Source: Chitinophagales bacterium
Lineage (GTDB): Bacteria; Bacteroidota; Bacteroidia; Chitinophagales; Chitinophagaceae
DNA length: 51,075 bases
Reading direction: 5' to 3'
Assembly: GCA_015654695.1 (NCBI GenBank)
Contig: JAATGJ010000080.1
Span: 1-51,075, forward strand
The notes beneath the pieces are model-generated. The model saw only the letters and a list, made by a program, of their open reading frames with translations. It had not been told where the DNA came from and made no database searches. The translations under genes and the position numbers were made by a program. This document shows, piece by piece, positions 43,262 to 51,075 of the stretch. The first letter of the stretch is position 1. The number at the start of each line of letters is the position of its first letter.

Positions 43262-44989
43262 TCAATCTTTTTTCAGCCCGTCCAATTCTTTTTTTACAAA
43301 CTGCATCAAACCACTGATATGCGCCGGTGACAAATCAAATTGCAAACCCGCGGCACGAAATAATTCGGGCAAAGTTCGGGTGCCGCCAAGATCTAACGCT
43401 GTTATATAATTATTAATTGCTGCCTCCGGATCCTTTTTATACTGTTGCCAGAGACCAATTGCCCCAAGCTGTGCAATTCCGTATTCGATATAGTAAAAAG
43501 GAACTTCGAATAAATGCAGTTGCCGCTGCCATCCAAAGCGACGGTATTGATCTAATCCTGAAATATCCAGGACCGGGGAAGTAAATTCATTCACTATCTC
43601 CACCCAGCGATCAGCTCTTTCTTCCAATGTATGTTGAGGATGTTCATATACCCAATGCTGGAATTTATCAATAGTCGCTATCCATGGAAAAATGGTGATC
43701 ACCCTTTCTAATTGCTGCTCTTTGGCCCGCAGCAATTCTTCTTTATCAGAAAAAAATACAGTCCAGTGATCCATACTGAAAAGCTCCATGGACATACTGG
43801 CTACTTCAGCTATCTCGGTTGGATATTCTTTGAACCCATTCAACTCTTCATCATGTGTAAGGAAAGAATGAATAGCATGGCCGCCTTCATGCACCATCGT
43901 AGTTACATCATCCAGTTGCCCCGCTGCATTCATGAAGATAAAGGGGGCACCGGTTTCTGCCAGCGGACAATTATAACCACCGGGAGCTTTACCTTTCCGG
44001 CTTTCCAGGTCAAGATGACCAAGGCTCTTCATTTTCTTCAAACAATCTCCAAAGAATGGTTTTAGCTCATTAAAACATTGTATTGTTTTTTCAACCAGTT
44101 CTTCTCCTGTTTTAAAAGGTTGCAGGGGTTGTATGCCTGCCGGTTCGGCTTCTATATCCCATGGACGTAATGTATCTAAACCAAGCTTTTTCTTTTTTTC
44201 TTCATACAGTTGATCAACTAATGGCATCACATGCAATTTTACCGCTTCATGAAACTGGTAGCAATCTTCTTTGGTATAATCAAACCGGCCAAGTTCTGTA
44301 AAGCGATAATCCCCATAATTGGAAAAACCGGTATTCAATGCGATCTGGTGACGTTTGCGAAGCAGGGAAGAATAAAGATCATTCAGGGCTTCTTTATCCT
44401 GCATCCTTCTTTCAGCGATCTTGCGATAGACCTCTTCACGAAGATTCCTGTCAGGATCTTCCAAAAATTTAGCGGCTTGCTGTAATGTATATTCCTGGCC
44501 ATTTACCGTCACCGTCATTTTCCCGGATATCATTCCAAAATGCTGGGCTTCTACATTCATCTCCGCCTGTATCGGGATATTCGCTTCGCGAAAAAGATCA
44601 ATATTCTTTTTAACATTGCGCAGGTAAGTAAAAAATTTCTTTTGATCAAGCTTACCCGTAAAAGGGCATTCTACCAGCTTACGATTGAGTATATCTGCAT
44701 ACGGCTGCACTTTCGGTTGTATCTCCATCATAAAGAAGTTGAAAGAATCTTCCAGTTCTTTATTCTCCGTATCGCAGGTCATTTTTATCTGCCGCCAGCA
44801 GGCATCTTCACTGATGGCCGCTTCCAGTTCGCTGGAGTCTTTCAGCCATTGTTCCAGGTCAGCTTCAGAATTGATTTGCTTTTCTGATAAGATTTTAAAA
44901 TAAGGTTCAAGCGTTTCCCAATCCTTTACCACAAAATTTCCAGGGAGAAAATGTCTTGGCAATTTTTTAATATCAGCGCTGTAATTCAT
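43262..44989 (-). CDS. M3-family oligoendopeptidase
   Basis: The 575-residue protein is an M3 metallopeptidase of the oligoendopeptidase F group. The zinc motif is H-E-G-G-H at 367-371 (TMVHEGGHAIHSF), with the downstream ligand Glu in EIAEVASMSMEL; the C-terminal part has FYYIEYGIAQLGAIGLWQ and the helical GRTxx-like LGGTRTLPELF block. Length agrees with the family (about 560-600). It cleaves short peptides in the cytoplasm; no signal peptide is present. It stands alone on the minus strand. Confidence 0.95.
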   Translation of the reverse strand: MNYSADIKKLPRHFLPGNFVVKDWETLEPYFKILSEKQINSEADLEQWLKDSSELEAAISEDACWRQIKMTCDTENKELEDSFNFFMMEIQPKVQPYADILNRKLVECPFTGKLDQKKFFTYLRNVKKNIDLFREANIPIQAEMNVEAQHFGMISGKMTVTVNGQEYTLQQAAKFLEDPDRNLREEVYRKIAERRMQDKEALNDLYSSLLRKRHQIALNTGFSNYGDYRFTELGRFDYTKEDCYQFHEAVKLHVMPLVDQLYEEKKKKLGLDTLRPWDIEAEPAGIQPLQPFKTGEELVEKTIQCFNELKPFFGDCLKKMKSLGHLDLESRKGKAPGGYNCPLAETGAPFIFMNAAGQLDDVTTMVHEGGHAIHSFLTHDEELNGFKEYPTEIAEVASMSMELFSMDHWTVFFSDKEELLRAKEQQLERVITIFPWIATIDKFQHWVYEHPQHTLEERADRWVEIVNEFTSPVLDISGLDQYRRFGWQRQLHLFEVPFYYIEYGIAQLGAIGLWQQYKKDPEAAINNYITALDLGGTRTLPELFRAAGLQFDLSPAHISGLMQFVKKELDGLKKD

Positions 44990-45010
44990 ACACTATTTTG
45001 TTTTAAAATA

Positions 45011-45049
45011 TAAAAAGCCACAAACGTCAACTACTTGAAGCTTGCGGCT
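45011..45049 (-). terminator. Terminator of the DUF5606 gene
   Basis: On the minus strand AGCCGCAAGC (45040-45049) pairs with GTTTGTGGCT (45016-45025), ten pairs including two G-U, followed by TTTTTATA. It lies 19 bases after the DUF5606 stop codon. Confidence 0.6.
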
Positions 45050-45068
45050 CTTTAGCTAATGTTACGGG

Positions 45069-45725
45069 TTATTTTTTCTTTGCAGCTGGCTTTTTCTTCG
45101 GAGCCTCTTCTTTTTCTTTCGCCGGCTTTTTTGTTTCTTCCTTCTTTGCCGTTGATTTCTTTACCGGTTTTTCTTCCGCTTCAGGAGCTGCTTTCGTTTC
45201 TTTTTTCACCGCTTTCTTTGCAGGCTTTTCTTCTTCAACTTTAGCCTCTTTCTTTGCGACTTCGGTACTGGCTGGCTTCGCTTCTTTTTTTGCGGGCTTT
45301 TCTTCTACAACGACCACTTCTTCCTCTTCTTCTTCAGGAAGTTCAGTCAGTTTTATTTCAATATTGTTTTTCTTGAGTACTTCAAACCATTTGACCATTT
45401 TTTTCAGGTCACTTGGATATACCCTTTCAAAATCAAGATCGGGATATGCTTTTTCAAAGTATTTTTTTACTGCCGCGTTATCTTTAGTATCCGGCAAAGA
45501 ACCGGCGGCTTTTTCCATCGCATAAAAAATTTCTACCAGGTTCACATTATCCCCGGTAGTAAATACTTCAATACTCTCCAAATGTGAGAAATTGTGTATG
45601 CGGGAAGCGGCGAATTTAGTGCTGTTATCTTCCAGGGATCGGACAATGGCCCCGTCGCTTTTGCTGTTGATCAGTTCATAAAGACCGGGCAACCCGGTCA
45701 CGGCTACTAGTTTACTGTACTCCAT
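45069..45725 (-). CDS. DUF5606 protein with Lys/Ala/Glu-rich tail
   Basis: I take the ATG at 45725 (MEYSKLVAVTGLPGLYELIN), the conserved start of the DUF5606 family; the longer frame adds 26 unlikely residues. The 218-residue protein has the family domain (about 1-125; GLYELINSKSDGAIVRSLED, FSHLESIEVFTTGDNVNL, YPSDLKKMVKWFEVL) and a C-terminal low-complexity region of about 85 residues made of repeated EKPAKK/EEEKPAKK units. DUF5606 is found in Bacteroidota and has no known function; the tail may bind nucleic acid. The palindrome CCAAAT/ATTTGG (45769-45786) lies upstream. Confidence 0.88.
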   Translation of the reverse strand: MEYSKLVAVTGLPGLYELINSKSDGAIVRSLEDNSTKFAASRIHNFSHLESIEVFTTGDNVNLVEIFYAMEKAAGSLPDTKDNAAVKKYFEKAYPDLDFERVYPSDLKKMVKWFEVLKKNNIEIKLTELPEEEEEEVVVVEEKPAKKEAKPASTEVAKKEAKVEEEKPAKKAVKKETKAAPEAEEKPVKKSTAKKEETKKPAKEKEEAPKKKPAAKKK

Positions 45726-45768
45726 AAAGGTTTGAATAATTAAGGAGGTGCAAGATAGTTGAGTTCTG

Positions 45769-45786
45769 CCAAATGAAAATATTTGG
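45769..45786. promoter_or_regulatory. Palindrome upstream of the DUF5606 gene
   Basis: CCAAAT and ATTTGG are perfect arms around GAAAAT, 44 bases upstream of the ATG. It may be an operator or a short hairpin; no known regulator motif is matched. Confidence 0.3.
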
Positions 45787-45911
45787 TCATGTGAAATCTG
45801 CAAGACCTGGTTATTCCGCCATTTAGATCAGTTAACGGATTTTACCCCGTTGCGGCCATTTACCGAAGGTTGAGACTGCTTTAAACGTCTTATCGGGGTA
45901 ACACTTTTCTT

Positions 45912-48779
45912 ATGAAACAAATACAGCTGTTAGTATTGTTCACGCTCGGTTTATTCGTGACCGCTCATTCACAAAGCATTAAAGGAAAACTGGTGGACCT
46001 GGTGGACAGCAAACCTCTTGCGGGCGCCACTTTAAAGCTAAACCCAGTAAAAGATTCGGCAAATATTTTCAACGGCATATCAAACAGTAAAGGGGAGTTT
46101 GAATTTACCAACCTGCCAAAAGACTCATTCATGCTCCAGGTAAGTTTTATCGGATATGAGAACTATAAACAATTTGTGGTCCTCAATGATTCACTTCCCA
46201 TGATAGATATAGGAACAGTCTTCGTTCCTAAAACCACCACAGAAATAGGTGGGGTAACAATAATTTCTAAAACACCGCCTACCCAGCAAAAAGGAGATAC
46301 GACACAATTCAATGCCAGCCAGTACAAAGTAAATCCCGATGCAACTACCGAAGACCTTATCAAAAAAATGCCCGGTATTACGGTAGATAAAGACGGCACC
46401 GTAACAGCACAGGGTGAACAGGTGAAAAAGGTTACGATTGATGGCCGTGAGTTTTTTGGCGACGACGCTACCGCTGCTTTGCGCAATCTCCCTTCAGATA
46501 TAGTGGACAAAATACAAGTATTTGACCGGTTGAGTGACCAGGCTCAGTTTACCGGTTTTGATGACGGCAATTCAGTAAAAGCTATCAATATTGTTACCAA
46601 ATCAGGAATAAAGAATGGACAGTTTGGCCGTATATACGCCGGAGCAGGAACGGATGAAAGATATTCAGCAGGCGGAAATGTAAGTTTCTTTAAAGGCGAC
46701 AGAAGAATTTCCCTGGTAGGAAATTTTAATAATATCAACCAGCAAAACTTTGCGTCACAGGACCTGCTGGGTGTTACCAGCAGCGGTAACAATAACCGTG
46801 GGGGCGGGGGAAACTTTGGAGGCGGAGGTAATCGCGGGGGAGGAGGTAACAACCGTGGAGGCGGGGGTTTCGGTGGGAGCGAAAATTTTTCAGTGGGCCA
46901 GCAAAGCGGTATCAGCACTACCAATGCTGTCGGAATTAATTTTTCCAACAAATGGGGCAAAAAAACGGATGTGCAGGGAAGTTATTTCTTTAATAACAGT
47001 AATAACGTAAATGATAACTCTTCCAGAACAGAAACGCTGGGCGAAAATTTTTTTAATAATCAAAGCAGTACATCACAGAGTAAAAACTATAATCACCGGA
47101 TCAATTTCCGGCTGGAGTATAAGATAGATTCCAGCAATTCAATTATTATCAGCCCAAGTCTTAATTTTCAAAAGAACAGATCAATAACCAGTTCTATTGA
47201 AAATTCATTGTATGGTACAGACGATACGGTGAATACTTCAGTTAGTGACAGGAGTGTTTTAAGAACAGGTTATAACCTGAGAAATAACATTCTCTACCGT
47301 CACTCCTTTGCCAAAAGAGGAAGAACTTTTTCCGCCGGATTCAACACGTCTGTTAATAAAAACGACGGGGAAACTTACTCCATCTCCAGCTACCGTTTTT
47401 TTAAAGGCAATGGTATCATTACCGATTCACTGCAAAACCAGTTTACTGACAATCCGACGAATGGTTATACGCTTTCCGGTAATATATCCTATACAGAACC
47501 GCTTAGTGTGAAAAGCCAGGTACAATTCAATTACTCACCTTCCTATTCAAAAAACAAGGCTGATCAGCAAACGCTTTTATACGATCCGTTTGACCAAAAG
47601 TATTCAGAGTTTGTTTCTTCGCTGTCGAACAAGTTTGATAATACAACTACCACACATAATGGCGGCGTCACTTACCGTTTAGGTAATAGTCGTGATAACC
47701 AGTTTTCGGTTGGTCTCAGCCTGCAATATTCAAAACTGGAAAGCGACAGAACGTTTCCTACCACAACAAGTGTTAACCAGTCTTTCACCAACCTGTTGCC
47801 TAACCTGCAATGGCGCAAAAAAATATCGGCCCGCAGCAATATCAATATTTTTTACAGGGCCAATACCAATTTTCCGGGTGTAACACAATTACAGGATGTA
47901 GTGAATCAAAGCAACCAGTTGCGGTTGAGTATCGGCAACCCGGATCTGAAGCAATCTTATACCCATTTTTTATCCGGTCGTTACACATTTACCAATACAC
48001 AAAAGGGACAGGCTTTTTTTGCTAATATCTTTTTGCAGGCGCAACAAAACTATATTTCCAACGCTACCTATATTGCCGGGGCTGATTCTGTCATTCAGCA
48101 GGGCGTAACATTGGTAAAAGGCTCGCAATTGACCAAACCGGTAAACTTAAACGGGTACAAGAGCTTCCGTTCCTTCTTTACTTTTAGTCAGCCGGTGAAG
48201 TTTATCAAATCAAATATCAATTTAAGTACCGGTTTCTCTTATTCCAAATTACCGGCATTGATCAACCAGTTGAAAAGTATGACGGACAATTATACTTACA
48301 ATGCAGGGATTGTTATCGCCAGCAATGTCAGCGAGTATATTGATTTCAATCTTTCTTATAATGCCAATTTTAATACAGCCACAAGTACCGCCCAGAACAG
48401 CTCTTCTACAAAATATATAAACCAGGCAGCTGGCATGCAATTAAATTTATTGTCGAAGAACGGATGGTTTTTCCAAAATGATGTAAGCAACCAGTCTTAC
48501 ACAGGTATGAGCGATGGATTCAACCAGAGTTTTTGGTTATGGAATGCAGGGGTAGGTAAAAAATTCCTGAAGAAAAAACAGGCTGAATTGAAATTATCTG
48601 TCTTTGACCTGCTGAAACAAAACCAGAGCATTTCGAGAGAAGTAACTTCAACTTATATCCAGGATTCACAAAGCCAGGTGTTGCAGCAGTATTTCCTGCT
48701 AACATTTACTTACAGTCTCAAGAATTTTGGCAAAGCCAATACCAATATGCAAAGAAGGGACAGGATGCCCATGTTTTAA
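45912..48779 (+). CDS. Outer-membrane beta-barrel protein with CarboxypepD-like N-terminus (paralogue)
   Basis: The 955-residue protein has a signal peptide (1-21), a carboxypeptidase-regulatory-like sandwich (about 22-105), the plug-like block of this family (GDTTQFNASQYKVNPDATTE, LIKKMPGITVDKDGTVTAQG, VTIDGREFFGDD, DRLSDQAQFTGFDDGN) and a barrel. It resembles the gene at 1827 along its whole length. A special feature is a run of GGGG units with Asn/Arg between (about residues 295-325) at the first barrel strands. It lies 64 bases before the ECF sigma gene on the same strand, so the two could be linked functionally, although the shared TTAA operator seen upstream of the gene at 1827 is absent. 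Confidence 0.9.
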   Translation: MKQIQLLVLFTLGLFVTAHSQSIKGKLVDLVDSKPLAGATLKLNPVKDSANIFNGISNSKGEFEFTNLPKDSFMLQVSFIGYENYKQFVVLNDSLPMIDIGTVFVPKTTTEIGGVTIISKTPPTQQKGDTTQFNASQYKVNPDATTEDLIKKMPGITVDKDGTVTAQGEQVKKVTIDGREFFGDDATAALRNLPSDIVDKIQVFDRLSDQAQFTGFDDGNSVKAINIVTKSGIKNGQFGRIYAGAGTDERYSAGGNVSFFKGDRRISLVGNFNNINQQNFASQDLLGVTSSGNNNRGGGGNFGGGGNRGGGGNNRGGGGFGGSENFSVGQQSGISTTNAVGINFSNKWGKKTDVQGSYFFNNSNNVNDNSSRTETLGENFFNNQSSTSQSKNYNHRINFRLEYKIDSSNSIIISPSLNFQKNRSITSSIENSLYGTDDTVNTSVSDRSVLRTGYNLRNNILYRHSFAKRGRTFSAGFNTSVNKNDGETYSISSYRFFKGNGIITDSLQNQFTDNPTNGYTLSGNISYTEPLSVKSQVQFNYSPSYSKNKADQQTLLYDPFDQKYSEFVSSLSNKFDNTTTTHNGGVTYRLGNSRDNQFSVGLSLQYSKLESDRTFPTTTSVNQSFTNLLPNLQWRKKISARSNINIFYRANTNFPGVTQLQDVVNQSNQLRLSIGNPDLKQSYTHFLSGRYTFTNTQKGQAFFANIFLQAQQNYISNATYIAGADSVIQQGVTLVKGSQLTKPVNLNGYKSFRSFFTFSQPVKFIKSNINLSTGFSYSKLPALINQLKSMTDNYTYNAGIVIASNVSEYIDFNLSYNANFNTATSTAQNSSSTKYINQAAGMQLNLLSKNGWFFQNDVSNQSYTGMSDGFNQSFWLWNAGVGKKFLKKKQAELKLSVFDLLKQNQSISREVTSTYIQDSQSQVLQQYFLLTFTYSLKNFGKANTNMQRRDRMPMF

Positions 48780-48795
48780 CATATAAGGCAATAAC

Positions 48796-48803
48796 TATTT
48801 TTG
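48796..48803 (+). promoter_or_regulatory. -7 box of the ECF sigma operon
   Basis: TATTTTTG is a full match to TAnnTTTG, 40 bases before the proposed start. No good -33 box is seen. Confidence 0.4.
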
Positions 48804-48843
48804 TTTCTTGTTAAAAGACCGGAAATGAAAACAAAAGGAATTT

Positions 48844-49452
48844 TTGCGTAATATCGTTTCAAGTAAAAATCTTGAACGTTTGGATGAAAGAATCTTAGTA
48901 GAACAATTAAAGCAGGGAAATGAGGCCGCTTTCAAAACCATTGTTGAGACCTGGCAAAATATGGTCTTCAACACGGCGCTGGGCATTGTGCAAAATGCAG
49001 AAGATGCGGAAGATATATCCCAGGAAGTGTTTGTACAGGTTTACCAGTCCATTAGTTCTTTTAAAGGCGAGTCTAAATTTTCTACCTGGTTATACCGTAT
49101 TACGGTTACCAAATCGCTGGATCATGAAAGGAAGAAGAAGAGAAAAAAAAGGTTTGCGTTTGTCCGCAGCATTTTTGGCGAGCAGAATGAAGTACTTGTA
49201 AATCCCCCGGACTTTCATCATCCCGGCGTAGTGTTAGATGACAAAGAAGATGCAGCAGTATTATTCAGCGCCATTGCTGAACTGCCTGAAAATCAGCGGG
49301 TGGCTTTTACATTAAATAAAGTAGAAGGACTTAGCTACCAGGAAGTAAGTGAAATAATGAAAAGCACGGTATCATCTGTAGAATCGCTGATGCACCGGGC
49401 GAAAAATAATTTAAAGAAAAAGCTGGAAGATCATTATAATAGCAGGAAATAG
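48844..49452 (+). CDS. ECF-type RNA polymerase sigma factor
   Basis: The 202-residue protein has sigma region 2 (about 15-85; NMVFNTALGIVQNAEDAEDI, SQEVFVQVYQSISSFKGESK) and region 4 (about 135-195; LPENQRVAFTLNKVEGLSY, VSEIMKSTVSSVESLMHRAK). No ATG opens the frame: a TTG at 48844 is assumed, or a second TTG at 48880. An ATG at 48825 lies in another frame and stops after eight codons. It is the first of a four-gene set with the small membrane protein and two Spy-like proteins, so an envelope-stress role is likely. Confidence 0.9.
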   Translation: MRNIVSSKNLERLDERILVEQLKQGNEAAFKTIVETWQNMVFNTALGIVQNAEDAEDISQEVFVQVYQSISSFKGESKFSTWLYRITVTKSLDHERKKKRKKRFAFVRSIFGEQNEVLVNPPDFHHPGVVLDDKEDAAVLFSAIAELPENQRVAFTLNKVEGLSYQEVSEIMKSTVSSVESLMHRAKNNLKKKLEDHYNSRK

Positions 49453-49491
49453 CACAAGTTTTATCGCCTGCAAACGTCTAAATTTAAGGTT

Positions 49492-49839
49492 ATGAACAGA
49501 CAAACAGATATTGATAAAAAGGTAAACAAAGCGCTGGAAAGCCTTGAAGGAATTCAAAGAGCTGAGCTTACTCCTTATTTTTTTACCCGTGTGAAAGCCC
49601 GGCTACAGCGGGAAGAGAAAAGTGGATGGGAAATCACCAGTGCCTGGCTGGCCCGACCTGGTATAGCAATAGCGGGTTTGTTGCTTATCCTTTCACTGAA
49701 TGCTTTTCTTCTTTTTGAAAAAGATACCACCACTACTGTTGAACCATCAGCTAATTACACTTCTCAAAATACTGAAGAAGAATATGTCCTTACAGCTTCC
49801 ACTAATACAAGTTACGATTACGAAAACATAGAGCCATAA
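49492..49839 (+). CDS. Putative anti-sigma factor (single-span membrane protein)
   Basis: The 115-residue protein has a helical cytoplasmic N-terminus (DKKVNKALESLEGIQRAELT, YFFTRVKARLQ), one transmembrane helix (about 58-76; GIAIAGLLLILSLNAFLLF) and a Thr/Asn/Glu-rich outer part. The layout fits an anti-sigma factor of the gene just upstream, but no zinc-binding HxxxCxxC motif is present, so this role is inferred from position and topology. Its stop overlaps the next start by one base (TAATG). Confidence 0.6.
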   Translation: MNRQTDIDKKVNKALESLEGIQRAELTPYFFTRVKARLQREEKSGWEITSAWLARPGIAIAGLLLILSLNAFLLFEKDTTTTVEPSANYTSQNTEEEYVLTASTNTSYDYENIEP

Positions 49840-50333
49840 TGAACACCTCAAAAAACAAATCTCTGATCTTTATTATTATATTCCTTTTACTTACCAACAT
49901 CGGGGTATTAGGCTATTTTCTATGGTTTAAGAAGCCGCCGCAGAAGGTTGATAATAACCGCCAGAACTGGATGATGAACGCCTTGCAGAAAGATGTGGGA
50001 TTTACTGAAGAACAGGTGGCACAATACAAACAATTAAATGATGACCACTGGAAAAAAATAAAACCCATGTTTGAAGATATCCGCAAAAGCAAGGATAGCC
50101 TTTTCAAACTACTCAGTGACGAAACTGTAAATGATTCAGTGATCAATATAAAAACAGAAGTGATCGCACAGAAGCAAAAAGCAATAGACGTCCAGGCATT
50201 TAATAATTTCAAAAAAATAAGGGCTTTGTGCACTACGCAGGAACAACGGGTAAAATATGACTCTCTTATTCAACGGTTGATGAGAAAGATGGGCAAACCC
50301 CGCGGTGAACAAAAGAAAGAAGAGAAAAAATAA
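49839..50333 (+). CDS. Spy/CpxP-like envelope-stress protein, membrane anchored
   Basis: The 164-residue protein has an N-terminal membrane anchor (about 8-29) and a helical periplasmic part with the repeat-like blocks GFTEEQVAQYKQLNDDHWKK and CTTQEQRVKYDSLIQRLM, which resemble the LTxxQ motif regions of Spy/CpxP-type and heavy-metal-resistance proteins. The tail is basic and acidic (KPRGEQKKEEKK). Such proteins sense or chaperone misfolded envelope proteins or metals. It overlaps the anti-sigma-like gene by one base and is followed by a second protein of the same kind. Confidence 0.7.
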   Translation: MNTSKNKSLIFIIIFLLLTNIGVLGYFLWFKKPPQKVDNNRQNWMMNALQKDVGFTEEQVAQYKQLNDDHWKKIKPMFEDIRKSKDSLFKLLSDETVNDSVINIKTEVIAQKQKAIDVQAFNNFKKIRALCTTQEQRVKYDSLIQRLMRKMGKPRGEQKKEEKK

Positions 50334-50370
50334 GTCCTCATACTTTTTAGTTACAATAAAATTCTGTTAT

Positions 50371-50766
50371 ATGAAAAAGATGTTCTTAGTATTTGCAACA
50401 ATACTGCTTGCCGGCACAATGGTTGTAAATGCACAAGGTGGTGGAAATTTTCCCCGTCGCACAGTAGAAGAAAGAGTACAGGCCGTTCACCAGAAGATTG
50501 ACAGTGCCTTTAAACTGGATGCTGCAAAACTTATACAGGCAGACTCCGTATTTGCCAATTATTACCGTTCCACTGACAAGCTAAGAGATGAATTGGTGGC
50601 AGGAGGCGGAGACCGTTCGGCTATGCGTGAAAAGATGCAGCCATTAACAGAGGCAAGGGATAAAGAACTGAAACCCCTGTTGGGTGACGATAATTTCAAA
50701 AAATGGAAAGATGAAATTGAGCCTTCTATGAGACGTCCCGGTGGCGGTGGTGGCAGAAATAACTAA
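50371..50766 (+). CDS. Small secreted Spy/CpxP-like protein
   Basis: The ATG at 50371 (MKKMFLVFATILLAGTMVVNAQ) opens a signal peptide and is preferred over the longer frame that overlaps the gene before. The mature part (131 residues in total) is helical and highly charged (VEERVQAVHQKIDSAFKLDA, FANYYRSTDKLRDELVAGGG, DNFKKWKDEIEPSM) and ends in a PGGGGGRNN tail. The pattern suggests a relative of Spy/LTxxQ proteins, with KIDSAFKLDAAKLIQADSVF in place of the LTxxQ block. It probably belongs to the sigma regulon above. A strong terminator follows. Confidence 0.7.
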   Translation: MKKMFLVFATILLAGTMVVNAQGGGNFPRRTVEERVQAVHQKIDSAFKLDAAKLIQADSVFANYYRSTDKLRDELVAGGGDRSAMREKMQPLTEARDKELKPLLGDDNFKKWKDEIEPSMRRPGGGGGRNN

Positions 50767-50790
50767 TAGTGTTTGCACCTAATGTACCCA

Positions 50791-50820
50791 CCCGTTGCGT
50801 TAAAAGGCAACGGGTTTTTT
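50791..50820 (+). terminator. Terminator of the ECF sigma operon
   Basis: CCCGTTGC (50791-50798) and GCAACGGG (50807-50814) form a perfect 8-base stem followed by TTTTTT. Confidence 0.88.
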
Positions 50821-51075
50821 ATTGTCCCAGCCATTCTTTAAAAGCGGATACATTTTCCTGGCTGATGATAACATCTTCGCTGACTGGCGGCTCTATTTCC
50901 AGTTGCAGTTTACTTTTAGGATAGCTTTTTATTTTTTTCCTGTTTTGCGCACTTTTCATAAAACAGCCCAAAAATCCTCTGGAACCCTTACTGAATGCGG
51001 GATGTTTTTTGAAAATGGGTGCCTCACCACTAAATTTGGAGAGTGTTTGTCCGAAAGAAAAAAAATAAAAGCGGG
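50819..51075 (-). CDS. Partial gene with LytTR-like C-terminus
   Basis: On the minus strand a frame is open from the right edge to a TAA at 50819-50821, giving 84 residues. The end (KSYPKSKLQLEIEP, VIISQENVSAFKEWLGQ) closely fits the last strands and helix of LytTR DNA-binding domains in Bacteroidota. The part before (FSFGQTLSKFSGEAPIFKKH, GFLGCFMKSAQNRKK) does not read like the rest of such a domain, so a frameshift or a diverged member is possible. The start lies outside the window. Confidence 0.4.
   Translation of the reverse strand, partial: RFYFFSFGQTLSKFSGEAPIFKKHPAFSKGSRGFLGCFMKSAQNRKKIKSYPKSKLQLEIEPPVSEDVIISQENVSAFKEWLGQ

Noticed and set aside
46795-46885. Tandem DNA repeat or CRISPR-like array in the barrel gene at 45912
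   Set aside because: The repeated GGGGG-rich units simply encode a Gly/Asn/Arg-rich segment in frame; spacers and repeats are not regular.

Overview
The window looks like chromosomal DNA of a Bacteroidota member, most likely in or near Chitinophagaceae. The signs are several TonB-receptor-like outer-membrane barrels with a CarboxypepD-like N-terminus, a GLPGLI protein, a DUF5606 protein, Bacteroidota-type -7 boxes (TAnnTTTG), weak Shine-Dalgarno sequences and Kdp genes under a sigma-54 type regulator. No tRNA, rRNA, CRISPR array, integrase or transposase was recognised.

Layout. 1-4655: the 3' end of an outer-membrane barrel gene, a small secreted protein and a full-length barrel paralogue. 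4685-13903 (minus strand): potassium uptake, with an NtrC-type regulator, three microprotein genes (one is kdpF), kdpA, kdpB, kdpC, a KdpD sensor half and a separate histidine kinase. 14031-14219: a nested inverted-repeat element. 14324-17722: a GLPGLI protein facing a histidine kinase/OmpR-type regulator pair. The kinase promoter and the barrel-gene promoter near 1.8 kb share a 28-base repeated operator-like sequence, so they may form one envelope regulon. 17846-20634: a TPR sensor kinase with a LytTR regulator. 20710-22623: small lipoproteins and peptides, including a short paralogue of a larger gene's C-terminus. 22757-29902: NagA, a diheme cytochrome c, a small basic protein, a UvrD/PcrA helicase, a WG-repeat-like protein and an amine oxidase.

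30423-38331 is a clearly AT-rich, tightly overlapping four-gene operon. It encodes DrmA (helicase) and DrmB (DUF1998), the core of the DISARM anti-phage system, preceded by two proteins that together have the size expected of DrmE. No methyltransferase and no intact phospholipase D-like DrmC gene is present. A fifth reading frame starts at the ATGA overlap with drmB but seems to be cut off by the island's right edge. A degraded winged-helix fragment lies to the left.

38585-45725: a GH25 lysozyme, two small membrane proteins, an SPFH/prohibitin protein, a DUF4440-like protein, a MerC / SCO1 / Fur-family metal cluster with a palindromic operator candidate, an M3 oligopeptidase and a DUF5606 protein. 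45912-51075: a third barrel paralogue followed by an ECF sigma factor, a putative anti-sigma protein and two Spy/CpxP-like envelope-stress proteins, then a partial minus-strand gene ending in a LytTR-like C-terminus.
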